From assembly GCF_040712315.1 (NCBI RefSeq), contig NC_134024.1, positions 25,308,658 to 25,372,657 of the forward strand: DNA of 64,000 bases, in the 5' to 3' direction. Every line of letters starts with the position of its first letter. The first letter of the stretch is position 1. Positions 36,799-48,443 of the stretch are shown piece after piece. Source of the DNA: Castanea sativa (lineage: Eukaryota > Streptophyta > Magnoliopsida > Fagales > Fagaceae). The position numbers were made by a program, and so were the translations under genes. Below the pieces are notes generated by a model that did no database searches, was not told where the DNA came from, and saw only the letters and a program-made list of their open reading frames with translations.

Positions 36799-37499
36799 TG
36801 TAGGTGCCCGAGGACCAAGGATGAAGTTTAAAAGTCGCGTTATGGGGTGACAATGCCACGGGCCACGGGCCCGAAGAGGAGGGTTGCTCGGGGAGGTGAA
36901 GAGATAAGTCAAAAGGACTCTGACGCGTACTAAGTGAGAATCAAAGATCATAAGGGAAGTTTCTAGTTTGGGGTAGCCTGTAACCTCCTTATTGAATGCC
37001 CTGCATTTAACCTCCTGGTCGTATTAAATGATGGGCAACAGATTTATCAGTTGTATTGATGAGGAAGTGACTGAACAGTACAAGTTACAGCTACGCAGAC
37101 TCCTTCCACCACCTTCTTCTAATGGAGAAAGAGACAAGTGTCGTGAGGGGAGGCTAGTTAGGAAGGAATGGATGGTCAAGATATGAGGTAAGGGAGAGTA
37201 CATAAGGAAAATAAGGTTTTCAAAGAAGAGGGAGAGTCCATATTTACCTTTGGTTAAAGAAACTTACTGTAAGTTTCTTTGAAAAACCTTCTCCTCTCTC
37301 TCCCGTGTGTGTTAAAAATACTTAATATTCTTAAATGAAAAAAAAAACCTTTGGTCATAAATCTGTGAGGAAATAAAGATTTTTTAGGTTTTTATATTTA
37401 TTTATTATCCAGAGTCGGAGAAGAGAGAAGGTGAATAAAAAAATAGGGGACCAACCGACTGAATCCTCCATGGCTTTGTCGTGACCGTTGCTCCCAACA
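36799..37499 (+). repeat. Gypsy (Tat-like) LTR fragment or solo LTR
   Basis: Starts TGTAGGTGCCCGAGGACC and may end at CCCAACA (37499). Internal words (CTGAACAGT, ATTTAACCTCC) parallel the minus strand of A and B LTRs. The flanks (GTGAA / TGAGC) do not give a clean target duplication, so ends are uncertain. Confidence 0.45.
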
Positions 37500-38455
37500 T
37501 GAGCCCTCCTCAAGTGTTTTACAGGACCTTTCAAGACTCTTCATTGTCTCTCACCATCTTTAATGGTGTTTTTCATCATCCGTGTCCTAAGTATCGCATT
37601 AGTTAAGATAAGTTGCATTTCCTCTGTTGGTGGCAATTGGGGCACCCTCTAAAGCCCCTAGAGGCAGTCTTCAAGCCAGATTTGACTTGAACTAGTCCAT
37701 ATATGAGCTTTTTTAGCACCAAATCGTTGGATCTTTGCATGGATTCTCTAGTACCAATGATTTCCTACTCTTGGCACCAAGCCCCATTATCTTCACAATG
37801 GGGTGGGACTTCTCTTCTAGATATGGTTTTTATGTCTGTGGGGTGCGTTAAATTGTAATGTTCTTCTTGGAGAGAATATGATTATCTACTAGATTTATCT
37901 GTTTTCTCATAGAGCATGGGAACGTTTGCCATATCATGTAAGTTTTTTCCTAATCAATTTTGGAATGGTTTTGGTTGTAATTTTCCTTTTTTAAGTGTCT
38001 ATCTCTCCCAACATACATGGTTGTACTATATTTATTTATTTTTTCCTATAATTATTTTATTAAGTGTCTTCGCTATATTTGTTTCGATTGAAAACATTGT
38101 GTAAAGATAATTTTTCATATTTTCTAGTATTTAGTAGTATAAAAAAAAATAAGTCAAAGGACAATTATCTTTGGTCAACATAAAAAGTATAACTTATTTT
38201 TAGAAATTATTTTCCACTCAATTTTTTTAGAAAACAACTCTATCTACGGTAAATAAGGGAAGTTAGGAGATTATTTTTCAACTTATTTAATGTTACTACC
38301 AAATATAGGAGAATGAGATATTTTTATAGAAAATATCTATATATGAAAAGCGTCAATGCGCTATAGCTACAGTAAAACTATAGTAACTTGGTTTATTTAG
38401 TCCTTTGCACTGTTTCGCTGCTTTTTTTTTCTTTCTTTTTTTTTTCCTTTAGGTA
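37500..38455. other. Unrecognised, partly higher-GC segment
   Basis: 37500-37850 is less AT-rich than its surroundings and might be part of a retroelement internal region. At about 38338 the plus strand reads TCTATATATGAAAAGCG, a Helitron-like start without a found partner end. Confidence 0.3.
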
Positions 38456-39880
38456 AACAATAAATTGTAATAATATTTTCACAATTATTGAGATGTTAAT
38501 TCCTTACAAGTCAAAATAAAATATCATACAAGAACCAATCATAACTAAAAATAAAGGTATTGTGAAAAAAAAAGTGCTACATCCACAATAATTTTCACAA
38601 CCCTTTCATAACAAAAGTGTGAATGCATAAAGCTACAGTAGTAACTGCATTTTTTTTTGTTGGTTCAATTTGCACTGTTCATTGGCCTTTTTTCCCTAGT
38701 AATATCGGCCAGTCAACACTTTTTAAATTTTTTTTATATATATAGCTGTTAATTAACACAATAAATTGTCACAATACAATATTTTCACAATTATTGAGAT
38801 GTTAATTCCTTATAGGTCAAAATAAAATATCATATTGGAACTAACCACAACTAAAAATAAAGATATTGTTATATTGACACAATAAATTTCATAATATCTT
38901 CACAATTATTGAGGTGTTAATTTCTTATAAGTCGAAATAAAATAGTAAAATATGAGATTGTGACCAATCACAACTGATTTATTTTCGTGAAAATGTTGTA
39001 ACGCTTGTTGTGTGAATGTGTAAAAACTACTGTAGTAGCTGTGATACTTAATGATTTATTCAGTATGTATTGCTCATCAATTTATTAGCCCTTTCTTTTT
39101 TCTTTTTTTTGTCAATCATCTATTTGTGCTCTTTTTTTTTTAATATTTATATTAGTTGGCATATATATTGTTATACTGACGCAACAAATTTCATAATACA
39201 CAATTACTAAGGTGTCAATTTTTTATAGGTCAAAATAAAATAATAAAATATGAGACTATGATCAACCACAATTGAAAATAAATGTTTTGTGAAAATGTTG
39301 TAACACTTGTTGTTATCACAATATTTTCACAATTGTTGAGATCTCAATTTCTTATAAATCAAATAAAAAATTGCTAAGTCCACAACATTTTCACATTAAT
39401 TTCACAACAAATCATAGGTGGTAAGCTGCTATTAATGGATAAAAAAGTAATATCAGTCTTGAGTCCATTTTAAAATCAGTAACAACTTGTCATTTAGAAT
39501 TTGATATGAAAATATTATGGAGATAGCATTTCTATAAAATAAATAATGTATTAAACCTAAATTTACCACAGCTGAAAATAAAGGTATTGTGAAAATATTG
39601 TGACATTTTGTTATGTTCCTAAACTTCTTTTTTGGTTTAGTCAAATTTGATGAGCACAAATTCATTGTTTCACGCACAATTTTATTTTGTTGATTTTTTT
39701 TTCCTAATGCATAGTTTGAAGTGTTTATCCCAATTAAAAATCAATAACAATTTACCTTCTAGGATTTGTTGTGAAAATGTTGTAGATGTAACATTACTCT
39801 AAAATAAAAACTATAAAATATCATGACAGGGCCCACCATAACTAAAATAAAGGTATTGAGAAAATATCATGACATTTATT
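38456..39880. repeat. Irregular array of ~110-130-bp modules
   Basis: About six modules start near 38456, 38757, 38877, 39179, 39316 and 39807, each with versions of TTTTCACAATTATTGAGATG and AGGTCAAAATAAAATA. A second module type (GTGAATGCATAAAGCTACAG) recurs near 38348, 38613 and 39008. An M1-family MITE interrupts the array at about 39370-39534. Confidence 0.7.
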
Positions 39881-41927
39881 GTGTTTCTGATTTTTTTTTA
39901 GCCAATTTGTTAAGCCAAAATTCATAATTTTACCGATAGTTTTCTTGGGGTTTTTTAACACATTGTTTAACCTAAAAAACACATAGTTTTACTAACAAAA
40001 AAAAATTATAGAAAAAAGTACTTTCCTCCTTTATGTTTAGAGTAGTTTCATCCCCCAACTTTATAATTGAATAATTTTCTCATTTATATTTTGTACACAA
40101 GCATATAGTCCCTGCTATTACTCTCTTAGTTAAATCTTAACAAAATCTTATGATTCATAGAATACTCATTGTGCAATGTCTAAAATGCCTCACTAAATTT
40201 TAATGTCCCAAATTTTCTTTGTGTATTTTGAGCTTTATGTGTTAGTCATACTTAAAAAGTAAAAATTGTAATCTATGGTATTTTATTTGTTACCTTCAGA
40301 ACACTAATTTATTAGAGTGTAAATCTTCTAGATTTATAATTTTATCTAATATAAACTTCAATAACATGTCTTTTTTATTTTATTATTTTTTATTTCTTGT
40401 ATTTCTTAAAAGGTGTTTATTAAAAATTAAGTAAGGTATGCATCGTAGTTAGGCTCATAAAATAAAACTAGCCTCATCGTAGTTAATGGTCCTATTTTGT
40501 AGAAAAAATGTGTTTTTTTATTATATATATATAATTTTTATTTTGAAAATTTAATTTATAAGTGAATAAATCAATTTGAAAATTAATAGGAGAATGGTCC
40601 TATTTTTTAGGCAGTGTTTTAGAGGGAGTTAGAGTTGCATTTTTACCGGATTATCCTTTAGTTTTATCTCTACTTAAACATAGGGTTGTATGGGCATTTT
40701 TTAACTAAAAAATGAGGAATCTAAATAGAAAAAACCCCTTAAATAATAGTATAGATGATAAAAGAAGAAAGTATGAATAACAAAATATTCATTGCAAACG
40801 ATTGTAGGTATTTGATTTGATGAAGAGTTTCAATTGTAGCATATATCATCATTTATTGAATTTTTTTGTGAGTAGATACTGTCTTTAGTAAATAAGTTCT
40901 AAGAAATTATTATAATAAGTAGATAGTTATATGTTAAATAACTATTCTAAATTTAAATACATGATTTGATACGACTTCAAAAAAAAATTACATCTAAAAT
41001 TTGTTCACTTGAGGGGTAGTTTCGATTTTTGAAGACTTTATATTTTTGTGTGATAGTTTTGATTTTATTTTTTTCTTTTATTAGTATATCTTTACAATGT
41101 AACCGTGCTACTCTACCTTTGGCTAGTGTTGCAAAAGAGAATGAGGAAATCATTATTTGCTTAAAAGAATGTCTCTCTTTTCTCTTTCTCATTGTATAAT
41201 ATTATTTTGTATTAATAAAGTCTATTATTGTTTCCTTTATAAAAAGAAAGGGGGGGCAGCACGTGCCTTGCACATGCAACATTTACTTTTTTTTTTTTAA
41301 ATGACTCATTTTTTAAGAAATATTATTGCCAAAACAAATAAAGTGCAAAAAAAGTATGATCTTTATCCTCAAGGATTAAAAAAAAATTTACTTCAACACT
41401 ACCATTACATTGTGAGTAGAAAAAATAATAATAAATCCGAGAAAAATAAAAAAATCTATTTATAAATAATAGACAATTACTTATCATCCGCCCTAAGTAG
41501 AGTTATTTAACCCCCACCCCCCCCCCCCAAAAAAAAAAAAAAAAAAAAAAAAGGTGGTCGTCCAGTCCATTCAAAATGAAGACGAGTATGAAAGTATGAT
41601 AAATATACTCAAAATTTGGTTGGGTGAAGCTAAAATGTTTCAATCATATTTTAATCGTGACCTATTTATATAAGTGGCCGACCTTATAGTTACAGTAGAT
41701 GAGTTGGTATGCTGCAATTTTGCCCTGAGGCATGATCTCTGTAGGACTTTCATTATTCACTCTACCGACTCTGCCCCCCTTAATATAATATTAATATTTT
41801 AATTATAGATTTTTTTTTTAAAACCTGTCTACCTCATAGGGGCATTGTTGTCAATCTAAAAAGGTAAACTAAGATATGGTTGATTTGTGGTGTGGGCTAT
41901 ATTCATCATTGGAAATGATTTTTAGTT

Positions 41928-41969
<42 letters not shown>

Positions 41970-44900
41970 AAAGCACTATATAGCTATAGCAGTCTCCATA
42001 CTGAACCAACGTACCTGTCACTTTTTTTGTCAGCGGTAGGGCATTTTCGTCATTTCACCACATGCTACATGCTACTACTTCTAAAGCATTTTTATAGGCA
42101 CAGTGGCACAGAGATCTTTCACCAACGGCGGTGCCGCTAGCATCTCCCCATGCGTTTGATAGATTTGCAATTTGTGCTCGCCTGTCATTTATCAATGGAT
42201 TTGTTTAGTGTCTATGTGCTCGTATTATATTATATATCAAAATATCTAGTATCATTAGAAAAATAAAATAAAAAGTGGTACGTCTATAATATTTTCACAA
42301 CAATAAATAACCACTACTAACAATCTGGCACTTAAAATTTGTTATGAAAATGTTATGAATATAACATTTTTCTTAAAAAAATTGTACAATTTTTACTATT
42401 AACTGTTTACGTTACAGATTTTGAGTGGTGAATAAAAAATAGTGATCTATGTGTACCAGGATAAGTGAAAGTTTGTTACGTAAAATAATTGTGACTTTTT
42501 ATATGATACTAAAATGAATGATTATATATTGGAATTCATGCACTAGCATGCTACATAGTACATAGCCTACATTCTACTTCATTCTCTTTTCATTTACATC
42601 CTTTTTTATTATTATTTAAGAATAAGGGTGATTGATTCCCTCTATAAAAAAAAAGGAAAAGAATAAGGATAATTCAAGAATTATCCATTGATTGGATATT
42701 CTTAGAATATAATTATCATTCTTGAATTATTGATAAAAGTGTTCAAATTTAATAGCAAGAACAAACTGTTGGAGAATCCCACTAGATTAGGTATTTTATT
42801 TCAAGTTAGGTCTCTCTAAAACTACTAAAATTTTTAAAACTATTAAACAAACAAATTGTTAATGGTAAATAATAAAGTGATTTATATGAGAATTATTGGA
42901 TATGTATTAAGTTCAAAAGCCTACTCTTTTGGTCCTCATCTACTTAATATATCTTTCCTTGTACTTCCTTGTATAGTTGTATTATTGTACTACACTCCTA
43001 AGCTATCTTAATTCTTACCTCTCTAAATATATGGGCCCGGTATAGCATAATTCATCCAGCAAAGGTATTGAATTGTATTTCCCAATTTGTACAGAAATGT
43101 TATAAATGTGTGAAATTTTTTAACAAAATGCAAGATCTTAGTGGTTGTTTTCACTTATATTATAATTTTGAAAACTAAAGTTTATTGAATGATATTTTTA
43201 TGAATTTCCAATCCATGGTTGAAATTTTAGTGATGCAATGAACAATGAACTAGACAGAAGTTCATAATTTGTTTTTATAATGCTGTTATGGGAATATTTT
43301 ATATGCATGAAAAGGAAAGCAAATAAATTTTTAAGTGATATACACAATTCCAATTGATGACCTAAGAGTCCACTGTCTTCTGAATAATGCAAATCATCTC
43401 ATGACCAATGAATACCTTTTTCTCTAATTTTTCATGATAATCAAAATTACCATGAATAATAAATTATTAATGTAAAATTTGATTAATTACCATGTACGGT
43501 GTAATTTTCTTTTTTCACCAACATGGTTGAAGTTTAGGGTAAAATGGATAGTGGGCCAAAGACCCATCAACGGCCATGACTAAGACCCTAAAACGAACAA
43601 AAGAATGTCTAGGCACATCAGTCCAATTAAATTCAACACTTTGCGTTTAAATTATCTAACAAATGGTTTGACTATTGGTGCGTAATTTGGCTTACTTCTA
43701 CGTCTTTACCGTCACTTTTTTTTACGCAGTCAAATCAATGTTTGCTCAACTCTGTATTATGAAGAAGAAGAAGAAAAAAAATACCATTAAAAAAAAAAAA
43801 ACGTGACAAGTAAAAAGGGATAATACATTGTATAAAGGAATCTCAATAGTAAAGTAATTAGATGAAAAAAATTATCCAAGGAAAGAAACAGTAAAACCCA
43901 ATGAAACTGTTTTAATTTTTGCAGCTTTATATGTTTTTATGTTTAGAGAAAGGTAAGGATTTTTTTTTTCAGCTTTATAATTAATGACCATATAAACACT
44001 TCTTTTTAATAATTAAATAATTAGGAAAATAAGAATTTGAAACTTGTATAGTTATAAACACTAGGTGATACCAATTAACCTATAAGGGTCTTGACATAAA
44101 ATGCTTATTTTCGATTATCAACCTTTTGTTTTTTTAATTTGTTTGTTTCCATTTCAATTTTTTTTGTACTCCAAACATAATAATAAAACAGAGACCACAC
44201 AAGCTACTTATGAAATTAATTGGCATTCGTGCTTCTCCTTTCTTTTTCTTTTTTTCTAGACGTTACAATAAATTACATAATATAAATTATCAGTCACTTT
44301 ATAATCTAATGATAATATAATTTCGTCTTGCCCTGTCTCATTGTCATCCTTTGTTTCACCTTAGAATTTCAAATGATTAATTATAAAGGTCACAAGCTTT
44401 TTGCATAGGAGGGGAGCTCTTTTCTATCTATAATTATTTTTGGAAACAATAAAACCATTATTATTTCATTTCTAAAGCTCTATTTGAGAAGCTTAGAAAG
44501 ATTATTTACTAATTTTATTTTTTCTATTTATAAGACTTCAATACCTATGTAGACAAGGGCAATCCAAATATCCAATTACTTCTTTAAGAAGGAAAAAATT
44601 TCTTCCCTACAAAGAAAATTTGAACCAAATAAATGTAGGAATTTGAGTCAATCTTTAAAAAACTAGGAGAGAACCACCGCGTACCCTAGGTGCAGTGGTC
44701 ACTTTACAAGTATAAATGCTTATGAGGTGTGGGGGGTAAGAGACAAGGTTTAAGTTTTTAGGAGGAAACTTCACACACATATACACTTAGATTAGGCTAT
44801 AGCTTATAGTAGCAATTTTATCTTGTATATAAAAAAAAAAAAAAAAAATTTGAGTCAAATTCTAACAAATCTCCACCTTCACTCAAAATCTAGCAAGCAA

Positions 44901-45248
44901 GAATCAAATTTCACCAAAAAGAAAAGAGTTAAAATTTACCCAAACTCTATAAGCGTACCAATTATGAAAAAAAAAACCATTATACAAGTATATGCAAACT
45001 TTCCTATATGAGATCTTTTTTCTTCTTTTTTTTCTCTTTCTCTTTGATGGTATATTATCTTTTGAGTTATTTGAATTATGATTATATCAATTGAAATTTG
45101 ATATACACACACCAAAGTCCAGTAATTTTAAACGAGAAATACTTTTCTTGATTTTTTATTTTTTTTTTTGGCAATTATCTTATGATAAATGTATAAATCT
45201 TTTTTTTTTAAATGGAAAGTATAAATCATGGTTAAGTCCGTTTGAAGT
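39881..45248. other. Intergenic DNA, no gene seen
   Basis: AT-rich, with a C-run/A-run tract (about 41507-41552), a GA microsatellite (about 41932-41968), a degenerate M1 MITE (about 42276-42374) and one SINE. 41990-42180 is higher in GC (CGGCGGTGCCGC near 42126) and may be a promoter relic. No exon chain recognised. Confidence 0.45.
44652..44847 (+). mobile_element. SINE copy 3 with clear target duplication
   Basis: Flanked by ATTTGAGTCAA on both sides (44641-44651 and 44848-44858). Head near GTGCAGTGGTCAC, B-box-like GGTTTAAGTTT, body CTTCACACACATATACACTT, terminal A run of about 18. Same family as 2157-2313. Confidence 0.85.
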
Positions 45249-45635
45249 ACACAATCACATCATTATGTAAATTTTTTTTTTAATTGTAAGAGTTATTTTG
45301 CTTGTACGGTTTTACTCGTGCGTAAGAGTAAACTTGATGACCATAAAATTGATGTTTAGTTGAAAATAAATATCTTTTTACTAGACGAGGTTTTTTTTTT
45401 TTTTGGGCTAACTTAATAGATGAACATTTGTATCATAGGGTACACAATCACATCATTATGTTAATTTTTTTTAAAATTGTAATAGTTATTTTGCTTGTAC
45501 GGTTTTACTCGCGCATAAGAGTAAACTTGATGACCATAAAATTGATGTTTCGTTGAAAATAAATATCTTTTTACTAGACGAGGTTTTTTTTTTTTGGGCT
45601 AACTTAATAGATGAACATTTGTACCATGGGGTATG
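45249..45635. repeat. Tandem duplication, ~192-bp unit
   Basis: Two copies beginning ACACAATCACATCATTATG at 45249 and 45441, including GCTTGTACGGTTTTACTCG and TTTTTACTAGACGAGG in both. Few differences. Confidence 0.9.
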
Positions 45636-45864
45636 CTTTTATAATGGTTAATTAATTACCTTACCATCAAGCAAAAAGAAAAAGAAAAAGTTGAAGACAC
45701 TTGTGAAGCAGATTTAAATATTACAATTCTTAATACGTAAATAAATCCACTTACAAGGCCGTCCAATTTTTTTTTGCTTTTTATCTCATACTTATCCTTA
45801 CAATCTTGATGACACGGCACGTTTCATAATAGATTATCTCAATATCAATTTGATACAATTTGGG

Positions 45865-46429
45865 TAGGGGTGGCAATTTGTGTTTGTATGTTGAGTTTTT
45901 GTCATGTTAATTCATGAGTATCTAACTATATATGTTAACACTAACCCGACATGTTTATTAAACCGGTTAAGATTTTTCAACCTTAACACGATTTATTTAT
46001 TAAACAAGTCAGTCGTGTCGGCCTATTTATCAGATTTTATCAATATGAAAAAAAAACATATAAATAATTTTTTTAAATATAAAATTCAGAAATAACGAGT
46101 AAACGCATCACAAATAATTATTCAAAACTAAAATATATCTCAATATCACAAATAATTAATCATAATATATCAAAAAAATAAACTACAATAACTAATAAGT
46201 TTATATATCTAGAGTTTGAAGGGTATTTTAGTAAGATGTCATTTAATTAAATGGGTCAGATGGGTCAAATGAGTTTTATATGTTAAACACTAACTCAACT
46301 CGTTTATTATACGGGTTAGCCGTGTCAACCCAAATACGACATAAACCCATTAAGCCCTAACCCATAACTTGCTAATTTCGTTTCGCATCATGTCGGGTTC
46401 GCGAGTCATGTCCAATTTTGCCAGCCCTA
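45865..46429. mobile_element. hAT-like MITE
   Basis: 565 bp, ends TAGGGGTGGCAA / TTGCCAGCCCTA, flanked by AATTTGGG (45857-45864) and AATTGGGG (46430-46437), an 8-bp duplication with one mismatch. No transposase. Confidence 0.85.
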
Positions 46430-46812
46430 AATTGGGGTAATGTATGGTAGGTTTTTCATCTCAGTATCTACTTCACAAAACTTAGGTACAGTTGCAACTT
46501 AATTTCTTTGATTAAATTGAATTATGTAATTTATTAGTAAATGCAGAATCATGTGATTTATTTGTCAATATAAACACCAAGAAGTTGAATTTAATTAGGG
46601 TTTTTTTTATAAAATAATTCCAATAATTACACTGAGAAAGGGAGTTTTTTGAACTCTAAATGTCTTTGTTGAAAAGTGAAGACAAAAAGAGATGCGAATT
46701 AACTCTTAGTTAGGGAATATATGGCATAACATCTAAGAAACTGTGTATATAATATATAATTGTAAAATATGATATGTTGCATAAATAATATATGTTGTTA
46801 TAACAAATTATC

Positions 46813-46844
<32 letters not shown>

Positions 46845-47187
46845 TAAAACCGAAGCCTTTGAAGTTTTCAAAATTTTCCAAGCCACCACTATTTTATTTT
46901 TATTTTAGATTCTTTTTATTTTTGGTTTTATATCTTATATATTTATTATTTATCTTCAATGTGTAATTATCTTATCAAGTGTCACAATAGTTTAGTTTAA
47001 GTAAAACTCTATTAGATAAAACCGAAGCCTTAGTTTAGTTTAAGTAAAATTATATTAGATATATGTTTCAAGAGCTTGAAAATTCTACTTCAACTAAAAT
47101 TCTATAACAAAAATTTCAACAAATATAAACCCTTGTCAAGCTCGAAACCCTTCATACTCACTCAAATTTTACAAAGAAAACACACAC

Positions 47188-47935
47188 TGTAAGTGCACAA
47201 TTGCACCTGGACCCAAGAACAGTTGTGGGCTCAGGCCCAATGAGCCTTAAACAATACGAATTTGTAGAGTGTGGGTTTGAAACCCAGGTTAGAAGTATTT
47301 GGGGATTAAATGACAAACTAAGGATTTCGAATATTTGGAAACAATAAGGAATATTATAAATTGGCCTCCTCGGACGTAAGCCGAGAGCTGTTCTTATATT
47401 ATATCCCCTTCTTAGTCTTTATCTTCCTTTTTAGGTTACAAAAATCCCCCTTCTTCTGCCTTAAATTGCTCTTTATATACTACTCTTTTGAATGCTTTGT
47501 ACACGTGTTGCCTCACCTCTCCCTTAGACTAGATATTTCTTTTCTCAGTGCCTTTGAATAGTAACCAGAAGTTTCTCTCCCACTGTTCAGGTGTCACTTC
47601 CCCATAAATGCGGCCAGGGTGGTAGGTGCAGGGTCTTTAATGTGGAGGTAGCAGCCTTTATCTTTGACATTTCTTCCACACCGGTGCTTCTGGGACGTTC
47701 TAGGGTTCACCCCTTTTAACCATTGGCCTTAACCATGTCATTCCCTAATCTTTACTATGAAATCCCGAGTTCTTCAACATTTATCCGAGGATAAGGTCAC
47801 CCTCGGCTGGATCCTCGGATCCTCGGCGTATGGGCCGACCCATAGTACTAACAGTTTCCAAACCCAGGATCAGGTCGGCCTTCCTTAACACGGCCCACAA
47901 GGCCCGTGTTCCCATCAGGATCTTTTTGCCCCCCA
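47188..47935 (-). repeat. Element B 3' LTR
   Basis: TGTAAGTGCACAATTGCACC at one end, TTTTTGCCCCCCA at the other. The open frame starting at 47361 lies wholly in the LTR and is repeated identically at 58032, so it is not a gene. The adjacent minus-strand purine tract TTTTGAGGGGCTATTG (47936-47951) is the polypurine site. Confidence 0.95.
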
Positions 47936-47951
47936 CAATAGCCCCTCAAAA

Positions 47952-48443
47952 CTCTAATTTTCAACGTCCGAGGAGAAAAATAGGGTTTTGATCCGACGAG
48001 AACCTTCTCCAATCACTTTGCGAGTAATGGCACGTGTGGAAATCGTTTCGCGTCCCAGAAGATGCCATTTGGCGGTTTTATTTTGAACAACGCGCATATT
48101 CAATACTGACAGTTACATTTTGTCCCTCACGTTCTACGGTGAGATGGACATCCAACGGCCCACATCACCCCACGAAATTTTAGGCGGGACAAACATAATT
48201 TCGAGGCCGCCTTTTCGCACGTCGTGACGCTTCGGGAACCTGCGCCTTCATTTAATTCCTCTGGGGGTAATCCCATCAAGACATCAGCCATCATTCCTTA
48301 CTTGCAGAAAACCGTGGAAATTTGCACTCCTTCGACCTTGTAAGTTCTTGCTCTTATTCTTAACCTTTTTCTCCCTGATATTTGTCCTCGGCTATCACTA
48401 CAAACACTATCCCTCCTAGAGTCTAGTCTATCGTTCCTCTGTA
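47952..48443 (+). promoter_or_regulatory. Upstream region of the antisense gene of B
   Basis: About 490 bp between polypurine site and start codon. It shares CACGTTCTACGGT and neighbouring words with the equivalent place in A. The shared block could be leader or promoter; no TATA box stands out. Role inferred from position and conservation. Confidence 0.4.

Noticed and set aside
41507..41552. C-run next to A-run as a functional element
   Set aside because: Homopolymer tract, possibly also an assembly weak point.
47361..47561. 66-residue open frame, identical at 58032-58232
   Set aside because: Lies wholly in the two LTRs of element B; the identity only reflects LTR identity.
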